From JAHJDS01 sp964569795 (GTDB lineage: Bacteria > Desulfobacterota > Desulfarculia > Desulfarculales > JAHJDS01): a stretch of 60,593 nucleotides of DNA. The notes below the pieces were generated by a model. The model had not been told where the DNA came from. It did not search any database and saw nothing but the letters and a program-made list of their open reading frames with translations. The translations under genes and the position numbers were made by a program. Below, piece after piece: positions 50,158 to 57,777 of the stretch (the stretch's first letter is position 1; every line of letters starts with the position of its first letter). The stretch is from contig CAZMVB010000024.1 in NCBI GenBank assembly GCA_964569795.1, forward strand, positions 1 through 60,593, read 5' to 3'.

Positions 50158-50529
50158 TCAATGTCTGTAGCCGCGGAGGCACCGCCACTCGCAGCGCCGC
50201 TGGCAGTTGCCGTAGCAGTCCCAGCCGCCGGGGCAGTACACCGGTCCGGGCTGACAGATGGTCTGATTCTCACGGCAGACGCCGTGATGACAGGTCGTGC
50301 CCTTGTAGCAGTGCCGGGGGCCCCGCTGGCAGTTATAGCGATAGTGGCAGTGCCGGTAACACCTGGCCTGGCAGCGCTGCCGGCAGTAGGCCCGCGGGCC
50401 GTTGTAGGCCGGCGTCCAGGCGGCCGACCAAACCGGTGAGGCGACCGCCCCGGCCGCCGCGGGTCCGGCCCCGACCAGGCCGAGGGTCAGAACGGCGATC
50501 AGGACCATGGCCGTGAATATATTTTTCAT
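50158..50529 (-). CDS. Exported Cys-rich small protein
   Basis: A 123-aa protein with a signal peptide (1-26, MKNIF start, ending AAAGA). The mature part contains 16 Cys among Arg, His and Tyr, often as C-x3-C (CRQRCQARCYRHC, CYGNCQRRCEWRC) with paired spacing. It has no known family. A disulfide-rich or metal-binding periplasmic protein is likely. It differs from the Cys-Arg-Trp protein at 34307-34858 in motif, but both are exported, basic and Cys-rich. An AGGAG site lies ten bases before the ATG. Confidence 0.75.
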   Translation of the reverse strand: MKNIFTAMVLIAVLTLGLVGAGPAAAGAVASPVWSAAWTPAYNGPRAYCRQRCQARCYRHCHYRYNCQRGPRHCYKGTTCHHGVCRENQTICQPGPVYCPGGWDCYGNCQRRCEWRCLRGYRH

Positions 50530-50729
50530 CCGGGATCACTCCTGAGTTCATGGTGATCGGTTGAACCCGATGGGTTGAGGTTCTAACTACGCGTCAAGTC
50601 CATTATAATGGCGACAGGTGCCCGGACGTCAAACCGTTGCCTGGTCATGGACCGCGGCGGTGATCCGGTCGGGGGCATGGCGGTCACACTCGCCCGGGCG
50701 TTTCGGTCTAATCCAACAGAGGCGGAATC

Positions 50730-51551
50730 ATGGAACCCGTATCCCAAGAATTGGTCGCCCGCGCCCAGGACGGCGAACGGACCGCCCTGGAGGAAATCGT
50801 CCGGCGCATCCAGGACCGGGTGTACGGCCTGGCCCTGAGGATGCTCTATCTGCCGGCCGACGCCGAGGACGCCGCCCAGGAAATCATGATCAAGGTCATC
50901 ACCCGCCTGGGGAGCTTTCGGGGCGAGAGCCGGTTCGAGACCTGGGTCTGGCGGGTGGCGGCCAATCATCTGCTGACCGCGCGCAAGAGCCGGGCCGAGC
51001 GCCGGGAGCTGACCCTGGAATATTTCGCCGAGGAGATCGATCGGGGCGTGGCCGCCACCTGGTCCGACACCGGCGCCGAGGCCTATCAGGGACTGGTCGC
51101 CGAGGAATTCCAGTTGAGTTGTCTCAACGCCCTGCTCATCTGCCTGGACCGGGGCCAGCGTCTGGCCTACATCCTGGGCGAGTGCTTTGAAATGGACAGC
51201 CGGCGGGGCGGCGAGGTCCTGGACATCACCCCGGTCGCCTTCCGCAAGCGCCTCTCCCGGGCCCGGTCCCGCCTCCGAAATTTTCTGGGCAACAAGTGCG
51301 GCCTGATGAACCCGGACAACCCCTGCCATTGCGAGCGGATGGCGAAATACAACATCGACCGCGGCCGACTCGATCCCAAACGGATGCTCTTCGCCACCCA
51401 CCCCGCCCGCGGCAGGCCAGACCCCGAGGTCCTTCGGAAACTGCCGCAGGTGGACGAGATGGCCCGGCTGACGGCCCTGTACCGCTACCAGCCCGATTAC
51501 GTCAGCCCCACCGATTTCGTGGAGGAAATCAAGGCCGTCATCAACGCCTGA
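50730..51551 (+). CDS. ECF-type sigma factor with Cys-containing C-terminal extension
   Basis: A 273-aa sigma-70-family factor. Region 2: RIQDRVYGLALRMLYLPADAEDAAQEIMIKV, then FRGESRFETWVWRVAANHLL, and region 4 about 135-185: YILGECFEMDSRRGGEVLDITPVAFRKRLSRAR. About 80 extra residues follow, with CGLMNPDNPCHC and a basic region, then a small helical tail. Such an extension occurs in a subset of ECF factors and may sense metal or redox state. No anti-sigma gene is adjacent. The downstream partner is a TIGR04076-type protein. Confidence 0.9.
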   Translation: MEPVSQELVARAQDGERTALEEIVRRIQDRVYGLALRMLYLPADAEDAAQEIMIKVITRLGSFRGESRFETWVWRVAANHLLTARKSRAERRELTLEYFAEEIDRGVAATWSDTGAEAYQGLVAEEFQLSCLNALLICLDRGQRLAYILGECFEMDSRRGGEVLDITPVAFRKRLSRARSRLRNFLGNKCGLMNPDNPCHCERMAKYNIDRGRLDPKRMLFATHPARGRPDPEVLRKLPQVDEMARLTALYRYQPDYVSPTDFVEEIKAVINA

Positions 51552-51577
51552 CCTTTCGGACCAAAGGGGGAACGAAC

Positions 51578-52006
51578 ATGAGCGTCGGCGACCAGACCTG
51601 GCAATTCATGCAGCAGCATCTGGGATACTCGGACGAGGAGATGAAGCTCTTCCGGGAAAACCCGCGCAACGAGCGGGTCCTGGAAAAAACACCGGAGCTG
51701 ATGAACAAGACCATCGTCTGCGAGGTGGTCGAGTCCCACGGCTGCGCCAGCGGGCACAAGAAGGGCGACAAGATCTACCTCGACGGCGCCGGCAACCTGC
51801 TGAGCAAGATGAATCCCAAACGGGTCTGCATCTTCGCCCTGAGCAACATCCTGCCCGGGGTCTTCGCCGCCGGCGAGCTGATATACGCCGGGGTGGACCC
51901 CAACCAGATGGTTTTTAAGAGGGCCTCGTGCTTTGACGTGGGGGTGCGCTGCGGCGGCTGGGGCCAGATCGTCATGGAACTCAAGATCGAGGACCGGCGG
52001 AAATAG
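51578..52006 (+). CDS. TIGR04076-family protein
   Basis: A 142-aa protein starting at an ATG after GGGGGAACGAAC. The N-terminal 40 residues are helical and charged. The remainder follows the TIGR04076 layout: VCEVVESHGCASGHKKGDKIYL, a middle CIFALSNILPG and a last part ending in VMELKIE. Cys residues in the family pattern are kept (Cys near 48, 56, 84, 119, 125). Function unknown; frequent in anaerobes. It follows the sigma factor gene by 26 bases, so the two are likely co-transcribed. Confidence 0.8.
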   Translation: MSVGDQTWQFMQQHLGYSDEEMKLFRENPRNERVLEKTPELMNKTIVCEVVESHGCASGHKKGDKIYLDGAGNLLSKMNPKRVCIFALSNILPGVFAAGELIYAGVDPNQMVFKRASCFDVGVRCGGWGQIVMELKIEDRRK

Positions 52007-52034
52007 GAGGCGGACCGGCCCCCGGCGTCGGTTA

Positions 52035-53552
52035 TCAATCGCCCTGGCCCAAAGGCTCCAGCAGGGCCGCCACGTCCACCCGGTCCTCCAGCCAATCGGC
52101 CAGCAGATCGTATTGAAAATCCTTGAAGGCGGCGTAATCCGCGGCCGGACCGGTCATCGCCTCATCCCTGACCCAGGCCAGAAGCGACGCCCGCAGGGCG
52201 TCGTTGTCCAGAATACCGTGCAGATAGGTCCCCACCACCCGGCCGTCGGCGCTCACCTGGCCGTCCGGGACGTCCCTGGCCCCGCCCAGGGACGAGACCA
52301 GATGAAAGGCCGGGCGTGAAAAACCCGTCACCTCGGTCCGGCCCATGTGGATCTCGTACCCGGCCAGATCACCGGGCGCGGCAAAGGGCAGATCACTCGC
52401 GGCCCGGGCGATGGTCCGGGTCGTCGTCTTGTCCCCGGCCATGACCGTCCTCACCGGGAGCAGCCCCAGCCCCTCGGCCTCCCCGGGCGGCCCCTCGACC
52501 CCGGCCGGGTCGGCGATGCTCGTCCCCAGGAGCTGATACCCGCCGCACAGGCCCAGCACCCGGCCGCCCAGGGCGTGCCAGGACCGGACGGCCCCAAACA
52601 GCCCGGTCTTTTGGAGACCATGCAACGCGGCCAGGGTGTTCTTGGTGCCGGGCAGGATGAGCAGGTCCAGGCCGGCCAGTTGTTCGGGCCGGCCGATCCA
52701 GCGGACCTCGACCCCGTCCTCGACGGCCAGGGCGTCCACGTCGGTGTAGTTGCTGATGGTTTCGAGCCTGACCACCCCCACCCGAACCGGACCCGGCGAG
52801 GCCCGCAATTCGCCGCGCTCCAGGGCCACGCCGTCCTCCTGGGGCAGGTGGATGTGATCGAAATAGGGCAACAGGCCCAGGACCGGCTTGCCCGTCTTGT
52901 TTTCGAGCCAACCAACGCCGTCCTGAAAGAGGGCCGGGTCGCCCCGGAACTTGTTGACGATCACCCCGGTGACCAGCCGGCGCTCGGTCGGGGTCAGGAG
53001 GTCGAGGGTCCCCTTGATCTGGGCAAAGACGCCGCCGGCGTCGATGTCGCCCACCAGGATCGCCTGGGCCCCGACCCGGCGGGCCAGGGAGAGGTTGACC
53101 AGGTCGAAGCGCTTGAGGTTGACCTCGGCGCAGGACCCGGCCCCCTCGAGGATGATGAGCCGATGCCTCTCCTGCAGGCGCCGGAAGGCGGCCGTGACCC
53201 GCCGGGTCAGGCCGGGCTTGAGCTGGTAATACTCGGCCGCCGGAAACACGCCCTTGACCCGGCCCCCGACGATCACCTGGCTCACGGCCTGGCCGGTGGG
53301 CTTGATCAGGATGGGGTTCATGTCCACGTGGGGGACCTGGCCGGCGGCCTCGGCCTGGGTGATCTGGGCCCGGCCCATCTCGCCGCCCGCGGGGGTGACC
53401 CCGGCGTTGAGGGCCATGTTCTGGGCCTTGAACGGGGCCACGTCCAGGCCGCGACGGACGTAAGCCCGGCACAGGGCGGCGACGATGACGCTCTTGCCCA
53501 CGTGCGAGCCGGTGCCGACGACCATGATCGGCCGGTATTTATTTGATTTCAT
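52035..53552 (-). CDS. cobQ: Cobyric acid synthase (adenosylcobyrate synthase)
   Basis: A 505-aa enzyme that amidates adenosylcobyrinic acid a,c-diamide at positions b, d, e and g in cobalamin synthesis. N-terminal P-loop-like GTGSHVGKSVIVAALCR (13-29), QAEAAG, ILIKPT, then the C-terminal glutaminase-type domain with LILPGTKNTLAAL, the Cys nucleophile in LGLCGGYQLLG, and the late GTYLHGILDN. All match CobQ. It is not flanked by other cob genes here; B12 would serve methylmalonyl-CoA mutase or methyltransferases (inference). Confidence 0.95.
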   Translation of the reverse strand: MKSNKYRPIMVVGTGSHVGKSVIVAALCRAYVRRGLDVAPFKAQNMALNAGVTPAGGEMGRAQITQAEAAGQVPHVDMNPILIKPTGQAVSQVIVGGRVKGVFPAAEYYQLKPGLTRRVTAAFRRLQERHRLIILEGAGSCAEVNLKRFDLVNLSLARRVGAQAILVGDIDAGGVFAQIKGTLDLLTPTERRLVTGVIVNKFRGDPALFQDGVGWLENKTGKPVLGLLPYFDHIHLPQEDGVALERGELRASPGPVRVGVVRLETISNYTDVDALAVEDGVEVRWIGRPEQLAGLDLLILPGTKNTLAALHGLQKTGLFGAVRSWHALGGRVLGLCGGYQLLGTSIADPAGVEGPPGEAEGLGLLPVRTVMAGDKTTTRTIARAASDLPFAAPGDLAGYEIHMGRTEVTGFSRPAFHLVSSLGGARDVPDGQVSADGRVVGTYLHGILDNDALRASLLAWVRDEAMTGPAADYAAFKDFQYDLLADWLEDRVDVAALLEPLGQGD

Positions 53553-53679
53553 GAGCTACTACCTCGGACCATCAGTATAGGCCGTTCGGACCGCCGAGGC
53601 CAGAATCAGGACTTCGAAAGTTGACACCCCACCCCATCAACGAGAAAATGAAACATCCACCCCCGCCGGAGGGCCGGCC

Positions 53680-54174
53680 ATGGCCACCATTGCCCGGGAT
53701 GTGATGATCACCCGGTTCCGCACCCTGCGGCCCGAGATGACCATCGCCCGGGCGGTCCGCGAGTTCGAGGCCGCCAGCCGGGAGGCCGGGGTGCCGGTCT
53801 TCGGCATGGTCGTCACCGACGATGCGGACCGGTTGATCGGCCTTTTGGCCATGTACGATATCCTGCTGCTGCTCCGGCCCAAGCACGTCCATCTCTGGGG
53901 CGAGCTGACCGAGATCGACACCGAGGGCCTGGTGGCCGAGACCCTGCGCCGGACCCGCCGGGTCCAGGTCGGGGACATCATGACCACCGAACTGATCACC
54001 GTCACGCCCGAGACCCATATCTTCAAGGTCCTGGACCTGATGATCAACCGTCATATCCGGCGGGTGCCGGTGGTCGAGGAGGGGCGGATGCTGGGCATGG
54101 TCCTGCTGTCCCGGGTCTTCCGCGTCCTGTCGGGGCGGATGGTCGATCTGGACGACAGCGAGGCCGACCGGTGA
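53680..54174 (+). CDS. CBS-domain pair protein
   Basis: A 164-aa protein consisting of two CBS domains (about 5-60 and 100-155). The first begins ARDVMITRFRTLRPEMTIARAVREF, and the second VGDIMTTELITVTPETHIFKVLDLMINRHIRRVPVVEEGRMLGMV. CBS pairs bind adenine nucleotides. The gene overlaps the following four-CBS gene (GTGA), so both are made together. Confidence 0.88.
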   Translation: MATIARDVMITRFRTLRPEMTIARAVREFEAASREAGVPVFGMVVTDDADRLIGLLAMYDILLLLRPKHVHLWGELTEIDTEGLVAETLRRTRRVQVGDIMTTELITVTPETHIFKVLDLMINRHIRRVPVVEEGRMLGMVLLSRVFRVLSGRMVDLDDSEADR

Positions 54175-55064
54175 CCCCCTCGCCCGAGGCGGCCGGCGTC
54201 CTGTCAGGCAAGCTGGTCAAGGACGCCATGCGCCGTCAGGTCGGCCTCCTGGACCGGGACGCCACCCTCGAGGCGGCCATCGGCCGGCTGATCAAGTACA
54301 AGCTGGGGGCCCTGCTGGTCATTGACGACCATGATCAGCCGGTGGGCGTCGTCTCCCGGTCCGACCTGGTGCTGGCCTATTACGCCGCCCTGCCCTTAAG
54401 CGCCCCTGTCTGGGAGATCATGTTCACCCAGCCCGAGTTCTGCGCCGAGGACGCGACGCTGGCCTGCGCCCTGGGCCGGATGCGGGACGTCCGGATCCAC
54501 CGGCTGTTCGTGACCGGCCCGGACGGGGACGTGGTCGGGGCCCTGTCCTACAATGACGTGGTCGGCCTGCTCTACCGCCTCTGCCGCGCCTGCGACCGCT
54601 CCCTGTTCGGCCGGCCCGACGCCGCGGACAAAAGCGAGCCGCTCCGGGTCGGCGAGGTGATGACCCCCGGGGTGACGACCCATCCGGCCGACGACACCTT
54701 GATCACGATCATGGATGGCCTGTTTCAGACCGGCCAGGGCGCGGTCCTGATCGTGGGCGGGAACGGGGAACCAATCGGGGTGGTCTCCAAGAGCGACCTG
54801 ATGCTGGCCTTTCGGCACGGCCGGGCGGCGGACGCCCCGGCCGAATCGGTCATGAGCGCCCCGGTCATGGTCTGCGGCCGGCGCGAGCCGCTCCTGGACG
54901 CCATCCACCGGATGATCTTTCCCGACGTCCACCGCCTGTTCGTGTACGACCATGGGGCCGGCCGGGTCGTGGGCGTGGTCTCCCTGTCCGACGCCATGCG
55001 GTTCTGGTCAGGGTCGTGCCGGGCCTGTCATCCCGCCCGGATCGAGGTCGGGCCCGCGGGCTGA
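54171..55064 (+). CDS. Four-CBS-domain protein
   Basis: A 297-aa protein with four CBS modules in two Bateman pairs (starting near residues 14, 78, 160 and 223): e.g. LVKDAMRRQVGLLDRDATLEAAI, VGEVMTPGVTTHPADDTLI and ESVMSAPVMVCGRREPLLDAI. It begins at a GTG overlapping the stop of the two-CBS gene. No catalytic domain is attached, so both act as nucleotide-sensing regulators of unknown partners. A CRACHPA motif near the C-terminus is an extra. Confidence 0.88.
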   Translation: MTPSPEAAGVLSGKLVKDAMRRQVGLLDRDATLEAAIGRLIKYKLGALLVIDDHDQPVGVVSRSDLVLAYYAALPLSAPVWEIMFTQPEFCAEDATLACALGRMRDVRIHRLFVTGPDGDVVGALSYNDVVGLLYRLCRACDRSLFGRPDAADKSEPLRVGEVMTPGVTTHPADDTLITIMDGLFQTGQGAVLIVGGNGEPIGVVSKSDLMLAFRHGRAADAPAESVMSAPVMVCGRREPLLDAIHRMIFPDVHRLFVYDHGAGRVVGVVSLSDAMRFWSGSCRACHPARIEVGPAG

Positions 55065-55140
55065 CGGGGCCCGGCCGGGCTTGTCTCGGGCGAAAAAATT
55101 TGTCATCTTATCCGCAATCGATTCTTCAGCGAGGATGAAC

Positions 55141-55899
55141 ATGAGCGACATCAGTTTCGGTCTTGAGGACAAGGTGGTCCTGGTCACCGGCGGCAGCCGG
55201 GGCATCGGCCTGGACACGGCCCGCCGTCTGGTCGAGGAAGGGGCCAAGGTGGTCATCTGCGCCCGCAAGCAGGAGGGCCTGGACGCGGCCGTGGAGCAAC
55301 TGGGCGGGGACGTCCTGGCCGTGGCGGCCCACGTGGGCAAGCCCGATCAGGTCGAGGCCCTGTTCCAGGCGGTCATGGACAAACACGACCGGCTCGACGT
55401 CCTGATCAACAACGTGGGCATGAACATCATGACCGGGGCCATCGCCGACACCGATCCCGGCCTGTGGTCCAAGATCATCGACACCAACCTGACCGGGACC
55501 TTCTTGTGCTCGCGCCGGGCGGCCCAGGAGATGCGGGGACAAAAATCGGGCAAGATCGTGACCGTGTCGTCCATCGCCGGCCGCCGGGCCGCCCCGGCCA
55601 TGGGCGTTTACGGTATCGCCAAGGCGGCCCTGGAGATGTTGACCAAGGTCCTGGCCGTGGAGCTGGCCGGCGACAACGTCCAGGTCAACGCCGTGGCCCC
55701 GGCCATGGTCAAGACCGATTTCTCCAAGCCCTTCTGGTCCAACCCGGCCCTGCACGACGAGATCGTCAAGAAAATTCCCCTGGGGCGGCTGGCCGAGACC
55801 ACGGACGTGGTCCATCCCATCCTGTTTCTGGCCAGCGCGGCCTCGGACTACATCACCGGCCAGACCCTGGTCGTGGACGGGGGGGCGACGGTCGTCTGA
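55141..55899 (+). CDS. Short-chain dehydrogenase/reductase (SDR), Fab-G like
   Basis: A 252-aa classical SDR: cofactor motif VTGGSRGIGLDTARRL (15-30), NNVG, catalytic Ser in VSSIAG, YGIAK (Tyr-x3-Lys) and the final VDGGATVV. The Arg in CARKQE after the second strand suggests NADP(H). It could be a 3-ketoacyl reductase or an alcohol dehydrogenase. I chose the ATG at 55141 as GAGG is six bases upstream. Convergent with the MaoC-like gene, separated by a terminator. Confidence 0.92.
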   Translation: MSDISFGLEDKVVLVTGGSRGIGLDTARRLVEEGAKVVICARKQEGLDAAVEQLGGDVLAVAAHVGKPDQVEALFQAVMDKHDRLDVLINNVGMNIMTGAIADTDPGLWSKIIDTNLTGTFLCSRRAAQEMRGQKSGKIVTVSSIAGRRAAPAMGVYGIAKAALEMLTKVLAVELAGDNVQVNAVAPAMVKTDFSKPFWSNPALHDEIVKKIPLGRLAETTDVVHPILFLASAASDYITGQTLVVDGGATVV

Positions 55900-55944
55900 A
55901 CGATCGGCTTGTTCTGGAAGCCTTCAGAACGGTGAGGCGCTAAA

Positions 55945-55984
55945 GCCGGGCCGGCCGCTCTCAAAAAAGCGGGCCGGCCCGGCC
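55945..55984. terminator. Strong hairpin between convergent SDR and MaoC genes
   Basis: A 12-bp GC stem (GCCGGGCCGGCC and its complement) extended by three more pairs around a bulge, with an A-rich loop. It probably terminates from both sides. Confidence 0.6.
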
Positions 55985-56023
55985 GTTTCCAACGGGTGGT
56001 CAGACGAACGGCCGCGTTCAGTG

Positions 56024-56455
56024 TTAAAGCTTGGGCGGCGGTACGACCTCGGCTGAGCCCACGGCCACGGCCTCGCCCTTCTGGTTGGTCCAGGCCAAAT
56101 CAAGGCGGACCCGTTTCTTGTCCTCGATCTTTTCAGCCACGGTGGCCGTGGCGGTGATGGTGTCGCCGAAAAAGGTCGGGGCCTTGAACCGGGTGGTGAT
56201 CTCCACCAGGATCGTCCCCAGCCCGGGCATCATCATCCCCAGCACCGGCGCGATCAGGCACTGGGGCAGGGCCCCGTGGGCGATGCGCTTTCCGAACGGC
56301 GTCCGTTTGGCGAACTCCTCGTTGACGTGCATCGGATTGAAGTCGCCGCTGATCCCGGCGAACAGATAGACGTCGGTCTCGGTGATGGTCTTGGTGAACG
56401 AGTCGGTCATGCCGACTTCGAGTTTTTCGTAAGGAAAGCCCAGCTTGAAATCCAT
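56024..56455 (-). CDS. MaoC-like (R)-specific enoyl-CoA hydratase
   Basis: A 143-aa hot-dog-fold protein of the MaoC/PhaJ family. The active-site region is DVYLFAGISGDFNPMHVNEEFAKRTPFGKRIAHGAL, with the Asp, Asn-Pro and His residues of the (R)-hydratase motif in place, and SAEVVPPPK closes it. It would hydrate trans-2-enoyl-CoA to (R)-3-hydroxyacyl-CoA. It is the last gene of the acyl-CoA carboxylase operon (28 bases from the crotonase-type gene), which gives two hydratases of different stereochemistry in one unit. Confidence 0.9.
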   Translation of the reverse strand: MDFKLGFPYEKLEVGMTDSFTKTITETDVYLFAGISGDFNPMHVNEEFAKRTPFGKRIAHGALPQCLIAPVLGMMMPGLGTILVEITTRFKAPTFFGDTITATATVAEKIEDKKRVRLDLAWTNQKGEAVAVGSAEVVPPPKL

Positions 56456-56483
56456 GACCTTGCCCCCCGGGTCCGGCGACCGC

Positions 56484-57254
56484 TCAGCGGTTCTTCCAGA
56501 CCGGCTCCCGTTTTTGCAGAAAGGCCAGCATGCCTTCCTTGGCGTCCTCGGTGGCCACGACCTCGCCCAGTCGGGCGCACAGAAAATCCAGGGCGTCGCC
56601 CAGACTCATGTCCTCGATGGCGGCCAGGGCCCGCCGGCCCATGGTCAGGGCCAGGGGGCCCTTGGCGGCGATGGTCCCCAGGACCTCATCCACCGCGGCG
56701 TCGAGCTGGTCGGCCGGATAGGCCCGGGTGATGAGCCCCATGGCCTCGGCCTCGGCCGCCGAATACATCCGGGCGGTATAGACCATCTCCCGGGCCTTGA
56801 GCCGGCCCACGGTCCGGAAAAGGAGGGCGGCGACCATCATCGGAAACAACCCGACGTTGACCTCGGGCGTGCTGAACCGGGCGCCCTCCCGGGCGTAGAT
56901 GACGTCGCAGGCCAGCATCAGGCCCAGGCCGCCGGCCACGCAGTGGCCGCCCACCTTGGCCACCAGGACCTTGGGAAAGCGGGCCAGCCGCCCCAGCAGG
57001 TCGGCATATTTCCGGGCCCCGGCCTGGATCTCCTGACTGACCATGGTCGTGCCCAGATCGGCCCCGGCGCAAAAGACCTTGTCCCCGGCGCCGGTGACCG
57101 CCACCACCCGGACGGCCTTGTCCTCCTCGATCTGATCCAGGAACTCGTGCCAGGAGTCGATCATCTCCAGGCTGATCGAGTTGCGTTTCTCCGGCCGGTT
57201 GATAATCAGCCAGGCCACGTCGCCTCTGACCTCGAAGAGAAGGTCCTCACTCAT
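56484..57254 (-). CDS. Enoyl-CoA hydratase/isomerase (crotonase family)
   Basis: A 256-aa crotonase-fold protein: LIINRPEKRNSISLEMI, the oxyanion-hole region FCAGADLGT, KVGGHCVAGGLGLMLACDVIYA with the GG-x-G-x-L-A-C-D core, and RFSTPEVNVGLFP. In this copy the usual second catalytic Glu region reads REGARFSTPEVNVGL, as in many family members. The ATG at 57254 lies within the end of the biotin-carrier gene (8-base overlap) and follows CGGAGGACGAAA. Confidence 0.9.
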   Translation of the reverse strand: MSEDLLFEVRGDVAWLIINRPEKRNSISLEMIDSWHEFLDQIEEDKAVRVVAVTGAGDKVFCAGADLGTTMVSQEIQAGARKYADLLGRLARFPKVLVAKVGGHCVAGGLGLMLACDVIYAREGARFSTPEVNVGLFPMMVAALLFRTVGRLKAREMVYTARMYSAAEAEAMGLITRAYPADQLDAAVDEVLGTIAAKGPLALTMGRRALAAIEDMSLGDALDFLCARLGEVVATEDAKEGMLAFLQKREPVWKNR

Positions 57255-57762
57255 TTTCGTCCTCCGGTTCGATGTCAACCAGGACGTCCCCCGGCATGAC
57301 CTTGGCCTCGAGGGTGGTGTTGATCCTGGTCACCGTGCCGTCAAAGGGCGCGACCAGGGTCGATTCCATCTTCATGGCGCTGACCACGATCAGGCCCTGG
57401 CCCCTGGTCACCCGGTCGCCCTCGGCCACCAGGATCCGGACGACCACGGCCGGCATGGGCGGGGTGACCTCGGTCGGCGTTTCGTCGAGGCCGGACCGGC
57501 CGCGATGCCGGGGCGCGGCGTCGGCGTTTTTCACGAGATAGGTCCGGCCGCCCACAAAGACCTGCTTGCCATCATCGGTCCGGGCGACAAAGACGTTGCA
57601 GGCCCGGCCGTCGATCACCAGCCGCCACTGCCCCTCGGCCACCAGGTCGTAGTCCACCCGGACCGAGGCCTCGCCGAGGCGGACCCGGACGCTGCTTTGG
57701 CCGGGCCGGGTCTCGACCTCCAGGGGCGTGATCTCGCCCCCCAGTTCCAACCGGTATTCCAC
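57247..57762 (-). CDS. Biotin carboxyl carrier protein of an acyl-CoA carboxylase
   Basis: A 171-aa carrier. The C-terminal 75 residues form a biotinyl domain with the biotin-accepting Lys131 in SAMKMEST, preceded by PPMPAVVVRILVAEGDRV. The N-terminal part (GEITPLEVETRPGQSSVRVRLG, VIDGRACNVFVARTDDGKQVFV) corresponds to the linker/BT region that in fused MCC/PCC alpha subunits sits between the carboxylase and carrier domains, so this is a split alpha subunit. It starts at a GTG after GGGAG, and is 15 bases downstream of the biotin carboxylase gene. Confidence 0.92.
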   Translation of the reverse strand: MEYRLELGGEITPLEVETRPGQSSVRVRLGEASVRVDYDLVAEGQWRLVIDGRACNVFVARTDDGKQVFVGGRTYLVKNADAAPRHRGRSGLDETPTEVTPPMPAVVVRILVAEGDRVTRGQGLIVVSAMKMESTLVAPFDGTVTRINTTLEAKVMPGDVLVDIEPEDENE

Positions 57763-57777
57763 TGCCGTTCTCCCGGC

